NCBI GenBank assembly: GCA_038373865.1 | Contig: JAXGGA010002879.1 | Span: 1-64,000 of the forward strand | Source of the DNA: Uloborus plumipes | Lineage: Eukaryota > Arthropoda > Arachnida > Araneae > Uloboridae | Reading direction: 5' to 3' | DNA length: 64,000 nucleotides | In this document: in pieces, positions 23,325 through 36,043 of the stretch | Layout of the letters: every line of letters starts with the position of its first letter | Numbering within the stretch: the stretch's first letter is position 1 | Made by a program: the position numbers and the translations under genes | The notes under the pieces: generated by a model | The model's input: the letters and a program-made list of their open reading frames with translations, nothing else | Told to the model about the DNA's origin: nothing | Database searches by the model: none

Positions 23325-25401
23325 AATTAGGTATCCTTTTATTATATGAATATCACCCCTATTTTGGTAAGATCAAAAAAGACATGACACATGCGTAAAT
23401 GCACGGAAGGTTTTACCTACGAAAATCAAACAGTACACACACGCCTACACACAAAAACACATTACATACACGCGCGATTACACGCACACCTATCTCAATT
23501 CGTGATAGCGAAAAATAATTTGAATTCAAGATGTCAAAATTCAAATTATGTTCTTTCAAATGGGATTGTTATTTCTTTTTCCTTTTCTTTTCCATATTCT
23601 CAGAGATAATGTAACGACATTTAAACACTCTAAAAAAGTGTTCTCATCAACAGAGAAAACTTAATAGTTCGTTTTATTTTCCGGTTTACTTCCTTTCGCA
23701 CTTAATAGCCCAATGACAATAAATTCCATCATACTTCAGTATTCCTCTTTTTGTATAGTATAATTTGCAAGAAAGATGATTAATTTTCTCAAAGCAGAGA
23801 CGAAAGAGAGGGGAAAAAAGCGGAATTAAATTGATCACCAAGCTTTCAATTGCAGCTTCTTAGCAAGGTTTTTTTACTCTTTTAATTACGCAACTTGAGA
23901 TGAATGCATTTGAAGATGATTTCCTATTGCGTCCGACGCATTTTAATTAAAACTGCAGATGTAATTACTTTATATGCAAACAAAGTTAGCTTTTATGAAC
24001 AGCTTAGTTTTTGTCAAATAATATTTTGAAAAAGGAAGTCTATAGTATCTATCAAATTACAACATTCAAAAGAAAAGTTGCTGTATTAATGTTCTGGAAA
24101 TATTAATTTAATTTTTCTTCACGCTGTTTTCTTTTTTATATTACAGCGTTTTTTTACAAATTCAAACATTTTTTACAATACATTCTGCAGAACAGATTTT
24201 AGTTCCTGATATCACTGCAAATATTTTAATTTCTAAATTATCATGAATTCATGATGCATTTGTTGTAACATGCAGCAGCAGCATTTATTTTTACTGTAGC
24301 ATGTAACATTTTCAAATGCTTTCCAATGCGATACCATTATTTCATTTTGATGATTAGTGAAGATATTTTCTACAAAATATAAAAGTTCTCTTTTGTTAAG
24401 ATTGTCTTCCTATTTTCTCATATCTCTAGCTTCGATTTTTGTACTACTGAATACATATTCAGTTGTGTACTCATTTTGCTTTACCCATTCCTCTTTTTAA
24501 AAAATAATTATTCTTAAAATTTGAAAAATTTGCTTTGAAAGAAGGGCCTTAAAATGACTTTCTTTAAATATACAGAAAGTCTATTGTTAAATTACAAGAA
24601 ATATTTTGCAACCTACTTATTTTTAATAAGTTTAGCATGTCTGCTTTGAAAAGAACAGCTAAAAAGTCTGCTGAATAGAATGATAGGTCACAATTAGGGC
24701 AGTGAGATTTTTTCTTTTTTTTTTCAGAGGTTGACATTTCTATTGAATGACCCGGATACCTGGGCATCTAAATTAAAATTTAGTTTTTGTTTTTTAAAAT
24801 GTAAACTTGATATTTCCGGTTCTATTCGATTTTAGAAGACATGGGAAATCGAATAACTTCATGAAACTTAAATAATCAACATACTTTACCATCTACGTTT
24901 CAAGAGCATAATGGACAACTGGATGCAATCTTACCTAAAAAAAGAGAAACAAAACCACTTAAAAATTATTATTTTCAATCAAGACATAACGCACATACAA
25001 ACAGAATACAACTTACTTATTTCGAGTTAAGTAGTTGACATTGAAAAGAATTTAAATGAGAAAAAGAAAATTTTACTGGAAAAAAGAAAAATGATTAGGA
25101 ATGGTTAAAACAGGCATCAAGAGTGCTATATTTTGCTTAACGATGAACATATGTCCAAAAATCGTGACATTGATGTGACTCCATCAGTTTTTTACGAAAG
25201 ACGTGGTGAAACATGCTTTTGCAATGACACTCCAAACTTCACTGAATTTTTAAATCTTTGCCACAAACTTGAATGGAGACTTTTCATTGGCGCTTCTAAA
25301 CAATGGGCTTAAAAAGAGTTACACTCCTTCATACATTTATAATAAATATCACTTCATTTATGTAGGTCAGAGGTTCCTGATGTTTTAATACTCCAAATAA
25401 C
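23325..25401. other. AT-rich non-coding stretch
   Basis: A CA/CAC-rich short repeat lies near 23,430-23,495. Nothing else was recognised. Confidence 0.5.
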
Positions 25402-25409
25402 AACAATAC

Positions 25410-26267
25410 CAGTGGTTGGAAGTAGCGCGCTATAAGTAGCGAAACTACTGTAATAGCTATATTTTTTAGTAGTTTGTAGTGTAGCGCACTACATTTTTAA
25501 AAAAGAAGTAGAGTAGTGAGTAGCGCGATACAAAAAATTAGTAGTTCGTAGCGATTTCTGGAAACTACTTTTAAATTAAATAAATAAATAAACAAATGAA
25601 AAAAACGAGAACGAAGGATAACAAAAACAAGGTTTAATCAAATACAACTGGTGCAAATCTTGCCCGAGTACAGCAGCGGACGCAATGAGAAATAAGAACC
25701 ATAAAAATATGAGCTGATTCCTTAGATACATCATTTTGACGAAATACATTCCATTCTATCTGTTTGATGTCATTGGTTTATTTGGCATCATATTTTTTAC
25801 ATTCCTTCAAATAATTTTCATGTTCCTAAATATTCCCTGGCAAGATATTAAAAAAATTAAGTTGTAATTCTTTCAAAATCTTTCAACTTTTGAATCCTTT
25901 CTTCTGACGAATATTCGTAAAAATTATTAAAAAATTCTAAAAAGGACAAAATTTAGCAAAAAAAAGGGAACAAAAAGGAAAAGTAACTAATAAATTCAAA
26001 GACAATTCCTAGTTCTATTCCACATTCAAATTAGTTAATTTATTGATCTAAACCACTTTTCGAATTTTTTCGGTCAATCCTCAAACAGTGTATGCTTTTT
26101 ATTTATTTATTAAAAATAAAAAAAAAATAGCGAAGTAGCGACTACTTTTCAAAAGTAGTTTGTAGTCGCTACATTTAAAAAAAAAGTAGTTGTAGTTAAC
26201 TACATTTATAACAAAGTAGTTGTAGTTGTAGTTCGCTACAAAAGAAATGTAGTTTTTTCAACCACTG
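25410..26267. mobile_element. hAT-type element (CAGTGGTTGGAAGTAG family), with TSD
   Basis: Flanked by the perfect 8-bp duplication AACAATAC (25,402-25,409 and 26,268-26,275). The ends are CAGTGGTTGGAA and TTTTTTCAACCACTG. Subterminal regions on both sides are packed with GTAGTTTGTAG/AGTAGCG(A/C) motifs, probably transposase-binding repeats. The AT-rich interior encodes nothing recognisable. It is 858 bp and non-autonomous. Confidence 0.9.
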
Positions 26268-26275
26268 AACAATAC

Positions 26276-27140
26276 ACTGCATACAAATACATTGGAGGTA
26301 AATTGCAATTACGATACTGTCTTCAGAACTAAAATACATATTCTCCATTTGAAAAAGGAAGTTTTCATTAATATAGTTATCTATTCCAATAATGTATCTA
26401 ATCAAAGTATTAGCTTTATACTTCAGAAAAAGAAGTAATTTTTTATATCATTGTTATTTGTAAATTTTGGATAATGTTTTTTAAACAAATTTGGAAAGCA
26501 TAATATATTTTTCAATCATGTACAGAAAAAAACTATTTACCATGTGCTGTTCTGATTAAAATAAGTAACGTTTCTGTGAAAGAACCACGGCAACACAGGC
26601 GAAGAAACGCATGATTCTTTTTCAGCAAATATTCCCAAACCAGCCTCTTCTCCAAGAACAAGAAAAGTCATTAATTCGATGAGTGCCAACCGCAATCCAA
26701 AAAGTCTATTCCGTTCACCCAAAAACCAAGGTAAAAAAATCGATAAATGTCTCTAAAGGTTGGCAAGCAGCTAAATGCTGATGAAGATAAACAACGCTTA
26801 ATATCAGATCGAGACTCTTACCTCACATCCCAAAAACTGGAACTTTCCTGATTGGACATGGTTAACTAAAAAATTTAATACATCTCTTCTCAAGGATTGA
26901 ACGACACACTTAAAGACATGAGCATGACCAATCTTACGAAGTTTCGAAAGGCTTGTTTATTACAAGAATTCTCCAGTCTTAGTACAGCTCAAATAAAAAT
27001 AAGGCTACTCCGCCATTAAGTTTATCCAATAACCACATACTGTCGATTTTATTAGCTAAAACCTTCCGCGTATTTACAAACGCGTCAGGTCTTCTCGGAT
27101 CTTACCAAAGTAGGAGTGATAGGCAAGATAACAATAAGGG
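26276..27140. other. AT-rich non-coding stretch
   Basis: No features recognised. Confidence 0.5.
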
Positions 27141-27349
27141 GAAGAATAATAAGAAGCATTTCGAGCCGTATCAAACAATGTGGAACGAGGCTAATTTCAA
27201 ATACATAGTTTAGTTGAATGTGTCAAAAGGATAGCAAAAATACAAGTTTTAAATTCAAAACTTCGGAAAGTTCCCACTCACAACCTATCACCCTTTTTTT
27301 AAGTGGAATGGTTCCCGAGTGCTAGGCGCGGTTTTCACGGACGGACAGT
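27141..27349 (-). repeat. Inverted dispersed repeat, right copy
   Basis: Reverse-complement partner of 23,115-23,324, from GCATTTCGAGCCGTATCAAA through GTTCCCGAGTGCTAG to GGACGGACAGT. It lacks the GC-rich block that adjoins the left copy. No target duplication was identified. Confidence 0.65.
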
Positions 27350-27739
27350 AGTAATCTAGCCGCCTTTTATTTTGGAGGAGTGAAATATAAAAAAACAGTA
27401 AAGCTTACATTAGAAATCGATTCAATTACAAAAAAAATAAATAAATGAATAATAATGACATTCTAAGGATGAGATAGAAAATGGGAGGGAAAAGGAGATG
27501 TGCACAATTTTTAATTTTTATAATCGTTAGAACATAAGGCATTTTGCACTTTTAAAAAACTTAAAAGACCTACAAATGAAATGTTTAAGAAATTTAAATT
27601 GCTTTTGTTTCTACATTGTCTAAGATGCTATTTTTTTTTTTTTGCAAAAGATACCAAGAGAGAATATACGCTTGACTACATTTTTGAGGTCTATTTTCGA
27701 TTTTTCATGCGTGAAATAAATATGCTTGTAGGAGCGTTA
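27350..27739. other. AT-rich non-coding stretch
   Basis: Nothing recognisable. Confidence 0.4.
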
Positions 27740-28215
27740 TAAATATCCCTGGTTAAAGGGTTACGCTCACCGATCTTATTACCGAGCTCGGAGGAAAAAA
27801 GAACTTCATTCACAAGAAAACTTGTGTAATATTTTCATCGGCCCATTTCCCCGCGAACTTTATGCAAAAAATTCGGCTCCTCTCTCCATTTTCTTTTTCT
27901 TTTTTCTCCCTCCTTTCTCGAAAGCAGGTATGCGCACAGGGTCGCCTAGTTATCATCACCTTTAATTACGTTCGCTCTGCCTCGAGGCAGGGTATAAATA
28001 ATATTCCATCTGTTATTATCGTGATTATGCTCTGTTATTATTTTTTATTCTTTTCGTGTCGGCGGCTTTTTCGCTTTGTGCGCTCAATGGTTTTGACACG
28101 CCCGTTAAAAAGCCGCCGACGAGGATTCTGTTTGCCGGGCCCACGAATAAAAAGATCGTTTGTGGGGCTCATTCCCCGCTAAGTCGAGATGGAATTATTC
28201 TCGTTTCTTTAATAT
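27740..28215. promoter_or_regulatory. Candidate conserved regulatory element
   Basis: Sequence complexity is high compared with the AT-rich flanks. There are several homeodomain-type TAAT cores (TTTAATTACG, GTTATTATCGTGATTATG), GC-rich segments and a perfect 14-bp inverted repeat at 28,058-28,120. No transposon ends were found. The plus frame 27,862-28,182 is open for 106 codons but unrecognised. Such texture is typical of conserved non-coding elements near developmental genes; that is inference, as conservation cannot be tested here. Confidence 0.35.
28058..28120. other. Perfect 14-bp GC-rich inverted repeat
   Basis: GTCGGCGGCTTTTT (28,058-28,071) and AAAAAGCCGCCGAC (28,107-28,120) are exact reverse complements around a 35-nt spacer. 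It may be a paired protein-binding site or an RNA hairpin. It shows no transposon hallmarks. Confidence 0.6.
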
Positions 28216-29693
28216 TCATTCCGTATTTAGAATGACAGTTATGTTGATTAAAAATGATTGAAATGTTGCATTGCAAGCTTTGTTGGATAATCTCCAAAAC
28301 AAATTTCTGCGTATAAGATAATGCCGGCATTATGTGTATTTTCCTCATTGAAATACAATTATCTTATGCTACCTTAACAAAAAAGACATATCCTCTTGAA
28401 GCAGCTAAAGTATCTTTTTTTTGGGGGGGGGGGGGATTACTTACATGATAATCTCTACCTCACACTAAATTCCAAATGAAATGTAGTCAACTTTTTGTAT
28501 ATAAAAACATACAAGAAGTTATAAAAATATACTTGTTTGAATAAAAATCTAGCGTCAAATGTGTTCGTTCGGGCCGAGGTTAGCTCGAAAACCACCCTAC
28601 AGATTTTGCTTACAAAGAAAAACTTATTCTTACACGAACATTTAATAACTGTAATGCAGTAAAATAATATAAAGCCAACTCACATCTTAAGCCGCTCTTT
28701 ATTTACAGATTTGTGTTTCTTTTTACATTACTTTTCACGTAATTGGTACGAAATGAACTAATTTAAGATATTTTCACAACTGCAGGAGACAATAGCATAC
28801 AGAGACTTAGGTTCACCCCCCCCCCCTGCAAGATTTGTAAGTGTAGACGTAGAAAAATTTTCTTATGTATAAAAATTGTTGTTCCGAATAGGCGAAATGA
28901 AGATTGTAAAATGTTGCTGGGTGCTTAAAAACATTAGAACGTAGTATTATTTAAAAACTTGAAGCGGTAAGAAGTGCAAACAATTATTTTCCAAGCATTA
29001 CCTTAAAGTATTTTTCTCCAGTTCAAAGAACCAACAAAAATGAATAAGATGAGCCGCGTTTCCCACTTATACAGAAACACAATTTTCCAGTATTGTTTTG
29101 CAGTAAAAACGTTTCCGTTGAAACTAAACCGAAGAAGTAATTTTTCAAAGAGTAAAAAAAAGAAAAGAAAAAGAAACTAATGAGCAACTGTCTAGGGGAA
29201 AAAAAGAATCCGAACATTAGTTACAAATTGTCCACACAGTAACCAAGCACAGTTAACTTCCTCGAAAAGATATCATTGATCCAAATTAAAGAAAAATTAC
29301 GGAGAAAAAATGAAGCACAAAGAAACAGCACAACATCGTAGTTCTTATCAGCTCACCGCGTCGCTAAAAAAAACATACAGCTAGTTACGGAAAAGTAACG
29401 GGGGAAAATTGTGATTTGCGATAAGAACGCTCTCCTTTGACACACGACGCAGCGATAAAGTCACTTGCATTCATGTTTTATGCTCCTTACGTTCGACTAG
29501 CGACCGACATGCAAGTCTAGGAGGCATTACGTGTGGATATATTCTGCATTTGGAAAACACTACGTTGAATTTCACCATTGCAGGCCAGGAAATCAGATTC
29601 TAGAACTGATGTTTCTTCTTTACAATCGTGGGGTAATCCTTGGAACAAATTATATTATTGAAACGATAATTGGCAGCTCATTTCTATTTTAAG
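28216..29693. other. AT-rich non-coding stretch
   Basis: Poly-G (near 28,424) and poly-C (near 28,818) runs. No genes were recognised. Confidence 0.5.
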
Positions 29694-29701
29694 ATTAGAA
29701 T

Positions 29702-30160
29702 CAGGGGTGACCCCCCCCCCCCCAATTTTTTACAACCCTCTTAAGCTTTTTATTTTTATCCCTCTTTTTTATTTTATTTTTTAAAATATTATTCATTTTT
29801 TTAAATATTATTTATTTATTTGAAACATTATTTATTTTTAAAATATTAATTATTTATATTTTAATTTTTTAGAAGTACTAATTATGCACATAATAGAATC
29901 GCTTTTTTTCTTTTCTAGACATTCCAAGCACACACACAAGCACAAAATAAATAAAGAAATAATAAAGAAATAAAACAAATAATTTAAATAAAAAAAAATA
30001 ATTAATGAATAATTTTTATTTAAAAAAAATCAGGAAATAATTTAAATTTAAAAAGTAAATAATTAAATAATGTAAATAAATTAATTTTAAAAAATCCCCC
30101 CCCCCTCCCAAATTTTGATGGAGCAACTTGCGCCATAATCATCCCCTGTGGGCACCCCTG
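29702..30160 (+). mobile_element. hAT-type MITE (CAGGGGTG family), copy 1, with TSD
   Basis: A perfect 8-bp duplication, ATTAGAAT, lies at 29,694-29,701 and 30,161-30,168. The ends are CAGGGGTGACCC and GGGCACCCCTG, flanking a poly-C tract, an ATTATTTATTT-rich core and a terminal CAACTTGCGCC block. The copy at 59,429-60,007 has the same layout and orientation. It is non-coding. Confidence 0.9.
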
Positions 30161-30168
30161 ATTAGAAT

Positions 30169-31183
30169 AATGCCGGTTTATCTTCGACAATTTTCTTCAT
30201 CTTTACTCTGCATCGCAGATTGCTGGGGAAAAAATCTGCTACTGGCTACACAGAACTGTTGGTTATAAAGTGCAATTAAAATGCATACCTAAGAACAGAG
30301 CACTCATACAGCTGATCATTTAGCGACCGATCTGTTAGGATATGCAAGGGACGCGAAGCAGGGGCGAGTAAAAAGTGAGACATTTTTCTAAACTTCTAAA
30401 GATTATACTACTTAACTTTCTGCAAAAAAAAAAAAAAAACTCCGCAGATTATCTTCAAATCCAAAAAATAATTTTGTAGAAATTTTGAAAAACTACTGCA
30501 GCTTTCTTCAAAATTAGAAGTAAGTATACAAACTCGACATTTTCGAACGAAAAAGTTGTGTGATGGTTACAAAATCGCTAATAGTTCAAGGATATAACGA
30601 TGCCGAAAGTGAATTATTAGCGATTGTGTGTGAGAGCAACATCGGCTTTTTTTTTTTTTTTTTGTGATGCTTTAACACAATCCCTAATAAGTAATGATCT
30701 GGGCAAATGAAGATATTACTTTCTATCTACCTTTTCTCATCATAACCCTACATCAAAAGGTAAATAATTTAATTTTTAAAATTTAATTGCGCCTAAAATG
30801 AAATATTCCTGAAAGCATTCTACAAAAAATAGTTACATCAGAAATTTCTCATGTAAGAAGCAATTTTAAAAAGTACGATTTTTTTTTCTTTTTTTTTTTT
30901 TTAACTTCTTACTACAACTAACTTTGTGATCAAACATGGACGGTTACTATGCTCTTTCAACTTGAATTCGGTGCAATTTGATAGAGCAAAAATTTGTACG
31001 TATCAAAAAGAATTGCTTTTGCTGTCACGAAACATTCATATGCAATGCTATCATTGCCTAAGTCTGATCACGTTGTATATTTTCTTCCTTTTTCGCAGGT
31101 ATTAAAGCGAACCAGAAGAAACATTATAAAGGTGAATTGTGATTCTGCTCAAAAACTCAAAAATGTATTTTGAAAAAAAAATC
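30169..31183. other. AT-rich non-coding stretch
   Basis: Nothing recognisable; homopolymers only. Confidence 0.5.
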
Positions 31184-31187
31184 TTAA

Positions 31188-31413
31188 CCTATTAATGCCT
31201 AGCGTCCCTTTTTAGGGATGGTCCAAAAAGTGTTTAAATTTACCAAAAATGAACATTTCAACCAAATAATAGTGTTCAATTATTACTCTGGTATTGTTTC
31301 AATTCATTATTAACAGATTGCAGCACATAACCAACCATTGTAAAGTGTGTTCTGTAGCCGTGTAACCAGTATACAAAACAACTTTGGAAAAAAAAATATC
31401 AGGCATTAATGGG
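31188..31413 (-). mobile_element. piggyBac-like MITE, copy 2 (full length)
   Basis: The ends CCTATTAATGCCT and AGGCATTAATGGG form a ~13-bp terminal inverted repeat. The left flank is TTAA (31,184-31,187); the right flank is TAAA, one change from TTAA. The 226-bp body matches the window-start copy and the 60,853 copy. It is non-coding. Confidence 0.8.
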
Positions 31414-31417
31414 TAAA

Positions 31418-31830
31418 ATCTCATATATAATAGATGTAACGTAGCTGCAAAATGCTAAAATTAGTAACTCAGGAAGTAATTAGTAACTTATATCAATAAT
31501 TACCATTCCATCAGCATGACTTTCATTAAATTAATTTCATAGCATCCATTTCCTGATTAAAGCAACATTGAAGTCTAAAAGATAATCCATCAAAAAGATT
31601 AATCGCCGTATCGATTTACTCACCTTGTAGAAGAGTTGGAGGGAAAAAATGGCTTCATTGGCTTTAAGGCACAACATCCATAAATTATTAAAGATAAAGA
31701 ACTGCATTTGTTAATTGCATTCGAGACATTATTCTGCAGTAAAAGAAAAACATTCAATCAAATCTATCAATGACGGCTTGTAGAATGCTGATATAAAGCG
31801 CTGTAAAGGAGCTTCAAAACAGAACTGTTA
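31418..31830. other. AT-rich non-coding stretch
   Basis: No features recognised. Confidence 0.4.
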
Positions 31831-33588
31831 TAGGGTAAGTGCTCCAGTAGTCGGCCAGTCTCCAGTAGTCGGCCACAATGACATAAAACTCCTCATAAAT
31901 AGTACATTTTTAATTCAAAATCAGATATGACGCATTCACACATTCATGTACCTATCCTCAATTATCAACCAGTGGCAGTTAAGTTTTGGGTACTTTTTTT
32001 GAATTAGTAATGAGTCATTTCATTTTGAATGGTGTGCCCGTCATCCAAGATTGCGATTCTGCTTATTTTTCAGCTAAGAGGACACGTCTTCTTAAAATGG
32101 CCAATTACACTTATTAATTTAATTCTACTGTAAATTTGAGTGATTTTTATCTTAATGGAATGTCTAACATAATGTTTCAATGAAAGAGCGAACTCCTGGT
32201 TAGACTCGATTATTTTTTAAAGGGGTGGCCGACTACTGGGTACAGAATTCTTCTGCATTTCCAATAGTCGGCCATGGTAGGCCGACCACCGGTTCTAAGC
32301 AGTTTGGATGATTTATTCAGTAGTCGGCCACATACTTAATGTAGCTTTACATTCTTAATATGGGTTCATCAAATTAAAACTAAATTAACTTATTGAAATA
32401 CAGCGACAATTTGACTGTTTCGAGTAAAAATACCTTTTCCAAAGTTTATTTTTCTTGAAAAATAGTAATTAAATTAAATGTCTTAACTTCTTTTGACCAC
32501 TATTTCGACATTTTATTGCTCCTACTGTTGTAAATTTAATTGAAAGTTCTAAAAAAGAGATTTTTAAATACGCATACGTTGAGTTAAGATTATAAGTTTT
32601 AATACTCATCAAATTGTTATCAAATAGTGTTTTAATAGTTTTTCTTATCAAATTTTATCTTAAATTAATGAAATTGCCGAAACGAGTGATTTGACTTCTA
32701 TTGATACTTATTCGGCAGTTAATAAACATTCCCCAATTATAGGAGATAAGATGCATTACTTCGATAGTTACATAGGCTCAAGTTATTTAATGAGTGCCAT
32801 TGCTATTATGCTTAACTTTTTGCTTTACCAAAGGTTCAAGACCCTTGTGCTCTATTTAGGAAAATTGTTTCAAATGTTGGTACATTTTCACTAATGATTC
32901 TCCCCAAATGTTTGACTTTTTGAGTTTTCTTCGCTAGAGGATTAGAATTGTGCCGAGTTAATTTCAAAACTACATGGTTACATTGTTGCAAACTAAATTT
33001 TGGTTTGTTATCAAGGTTATTCCTTGTTTACTAATATTCTTGTCGAAAGCTGTAAGATTACTTTCATGACATCCCGAGTTCCATTTACTTCCTTATTTCA
33101 TCTTACTTCAATTAGTTTAAAACAAATAAACTTGCTTCAGTGGAACATTCTGTGCTAGATGAAGCCTTGATGGAGATTCCTTTCAGAGCATTTTTGAATG
33201 TATTTTTACTTGCATAGTTTTGAAAGTAATCATTTCTGAAACTACAGTTTTAGTTTTATGCTCCGTATGTAGAAATTCCGTTCTAATGAATGTGGACCAA
33301 TTAAGTGCCGACGTGATTATTGGTAATGAATTGTGTCGACTCTTCTATTGTTACGTCTTTATGTTTACATAAACAGCAAAGTAGTTTTTCATTTCTTGAT
33401 TCTTTGGTCATTATCACTAAAAACTGCTGTTTACTACAAAACTATTCCTGTTTTTTTACTTCCTAAGCAAGTACATTTTGTACATTTTATATAAACATCG
33501 TTTATTTTGTCCCTTCTTGCATCTTTAGAAGGCAAAAAGAAACATGAGTTTTCATATTTTGGTTCGCACAAAAGCATTTTATGTAACT

Positions 33589-33715
33589 AGCGATACCCGC
33601 ACGGCTTTGCCCGTGGTATAAAACTAAAACGTCATTTGGTAATAAATTCATATCGCAGAAAGAATACTCAATTTTAGTTATAATTCAACTATAATTCCTT
33701 AATAACAATTTGTTT
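33589..33715 (+). repeat. Head fragment of the 12,511-type repeat
   Basis: ACTAGCGATACCCGCACGG, CCCGTGGTATAAAA and the following TTCAACTATAATTCCTTAA closely match 12,511-12,625. The tail type is absent, so it is truncated. It lies inside the 3.1-kb transposon. Confidence 0.6.
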
Positions 33716-34132
33716 GTGTGTTATAGTGTGTTAGGGGAGGGTAGCTTGAATTGTGAAACATTGAGAAAAGGGATGGAGGGGGCCAAGTATGTTGGGAAAA
33801 AAGTGTTGCGCTATTTATACTCATACCCTTATGAAGCTTTTTTTGATGTTTTAAATTATTTTCTTTTGATATAGACATATTTTTAGACGTTATTCAGAAA
33901 AAAATACTTTTTTAGCCCGAGTTTTTAAAATAAAACTGTTTTTAGGCAGCGAAAGTATAAAAACATTAATGTCCCGAGAATTCTGTGCTAATTGTACTGT
34001 CTAAAATTAATAATGGCAGATTGATAGTTAGAAAAATAAGTAAAGCATATAGTGTATCAAAAAGTACACTAACATGATCATCTACACAGGTACCACGAAA
34101 AATATGACCAGACTAAGTATAATGCAACGCTT

Positions 34133-34575
34133 CAGGCCCGTCATTTCACGTTTTTAGAGTGGGGGGGGGGGACAAAGGGTGCAAACACAATGCAATTTCA
34201 TCAGTCAGAAAAAAGCAAACACCACGCCCACTTATATATTAATTAACTGATTTCTCAAAACCAGGGGGGAGCAATTGACCCCCCCCCTCCTAACTCCCCA
34301 AATGAAGGGTCCAAACACAATGCGATTTCATTGGAAAAAAGCAAACACCACGCCCACTTTTTATTAATTTACAGATTTCTCAAAACCGGGGGGGGGGAGC
34401 AATTGAACAAACCCTCCTGACCCCTCAAATGAAGGGTGCAAACACAATGCAATTTCATCGGAAAAAAACAAACACCATGCCCACTTATATATTAATTAAC
34501 TCATTTCTCAAAACCGGCGAGGGGGGAGCAATTGACCCCCCCCCCCTCCTGACCCCCCTCCAAATGACGGGTCTG
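34133..34575 (-). mobile_element. hAT-type MITE (CGTCATTT family) with internal triplication
   Basis: The ends are CAGGCCCGTCATTT and AAATGACGGGTCTG. Inside, a unit of about 127-130 bp starting GGGTGCAAACACAATG (34,177), GGGTCCAAACACAATG (34,307) and again GGGTGCAAAC (34,434) is tandemly triplicated; the relatives at 9,129 and 36,044 have one unit. Each unit carries CACGCCCACTT or a close variant, a T/A-rich spacer and a poly-G/C tract. No clean 8-bp duplication is visible. It sits within the 3.1-kb transposon. Confidence 0.8.
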
Positions 34576-34910
34576 GTTCGTTGTAAGTTTCCCTCAGTTT
34601 TGTTTTTTTAATTCAACCCCATATAGCAGATAAGATCAATGAAAATGAAGTGGCCGACTACTGGATCCAACGTGGCCGAGCACTGGATTTCTGTGGCCGA
34701 CTACTGGTGCATTTACTAGTGTTGACAACAGCTTGGATTTTAACATAATTTTTTTTTTAATTTCTGAAACAAGTAGGTGATTCACTATCAGAAAGGTTCA
34801 TTCTAAAGTTTTACCTTGTTTTTGTTGATGTATTGATAGCTGAAAGTTCTAGGTTAGCCAAGATCCGCAAAAGATCTCTTAAATGGCCGACTACTGGAGC
34901 ACTTACCCTA

Positions 34911-36043
34911 CATTAAACTAGAACCTTTTCTTTTTTATCATACAGATAAACAAACAACCCTCATACATGTGTATATGAATATGAAGTTATCAAAAAAAAA
35001 ACTTTTTTTTTTCAGATGCCTCTGAAATATGTTGAACTCAAAAGTAGAAGTTCTTCTTTTCAGGAAATATAAAACAATGATATTGATAGAGCATCAATAA
35101 ATTAATCAATTAATTGGTAAAACTTCTTTGTTTTTTAAATTGGACGATTTTGAAAAAAAATTCAAAAATACTTTTAAATATTTCTACATTTCAAAAGCCG
35201 GAGCAAGAAAAATTGAACTCATATTTCCAAACGGTGCATATCGTTTTAGAAGGAAAAAAAATCGTTGCGTTTCAAATAGAAGACAAATTTCAACAAAATA
35301 TCTTGGACAGTTCCTGAGATACAGCAGTTGAAATAATTTTTCGAAAATCGTACATGAGAAACAGGCCCTAGGTTGCCATCTTACGCGGAGCTGTATTTCG
35401 GGGCTAGGATTTTTTTTTTTTGGGGGGGGGGGAGGAGAGAGATATGTAAATTGCATTTTTTTTTTCTAATTCTAACAAACGCTAAATTCAAGAACTCCCA
35501 AGACTATGAAGGTTAAAAATTTTCCTATGCCGTAGTCAGAAAAGAAAGGGGTATTTTGCTGATCACGTGAAGTCCAAAAATGTACAGGCTTTCACCCGTG
35601 TTATGTGTCCACAAAAAATCGATTACTGAAACTACAGCTTGAACGCAAAATCTCAGCAACGGAATTTTTATTGATATTTGACACCAATTTAAAGCTCGCT
35701 AACAGTGTCATCATATTAGTTCGTTCTCAAGTTGTGCACAACTACAAGATAATATCGCCTCTACCACTATTACTAGGACCGTAACGCGGAATGAAAAACA
35801 TGTGAATCACCTCTTTTTGCTTGAGATCAACACTGGGGATCACACGAAAAAACTGGTAGGGAAGCTGATGACGAGAGCCCCTCACCCAATCATGGAATAA
35901 TTCAAATCAGTATAAAGCCAAACCACCTACGAAAGCCGAAGCGTCCACCATTTTGTTACTCTCAGGATTGCATTTGCCCACCGCACGTGACTATTGCACT
36001 TCATTTCGGTAGCGGATTTGGGAGGGAGGGGGGGGGGGGGGCT
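34911..36043. other. Non-coding stretch with a GC-richer patch
   Basis: GATCACGTGA (an E-box) lies at 35,561-35,570, with a GC-richer patch around 35,860-36,000. A long T/G homopolymer run lies near 35,411-35,431. No gene was recognised. Confidence 0.4.

Larger units (their letters stand above)
31833..34908. mobile_element. 3.1-kb TA-target DNA transposon with repeated 14-bp motif
   Basis: 25-bp perfect terminal inverted repeats begin GGGTAAGTGCTCCAG, with TA on both sides (31,831-31,832 and 34,909-34,910). A 14-mer, TGGCCGACTACTGG, or its complement occurs nine times: 31,844, 31,862, 32,226, 32,261 (one change), 32,318 (partial), 34,651, 34,673 (changed), 34,694 and 34,884. All are near the two ends. 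These are probably transposase-binding sites. I found no transposase frame, and two other repeats are inserted inside (33,589 and 34,133). The superfamily is unassigned. Confidence 0.85.

Noticed and set aside
34177..34560. CRISPR-like array, because of regularly spaced repeats
   Set aside because: The repeat unit is ~130 bp with no unique spacers and lies inside a hAT MITE; this is an animal-type genome.
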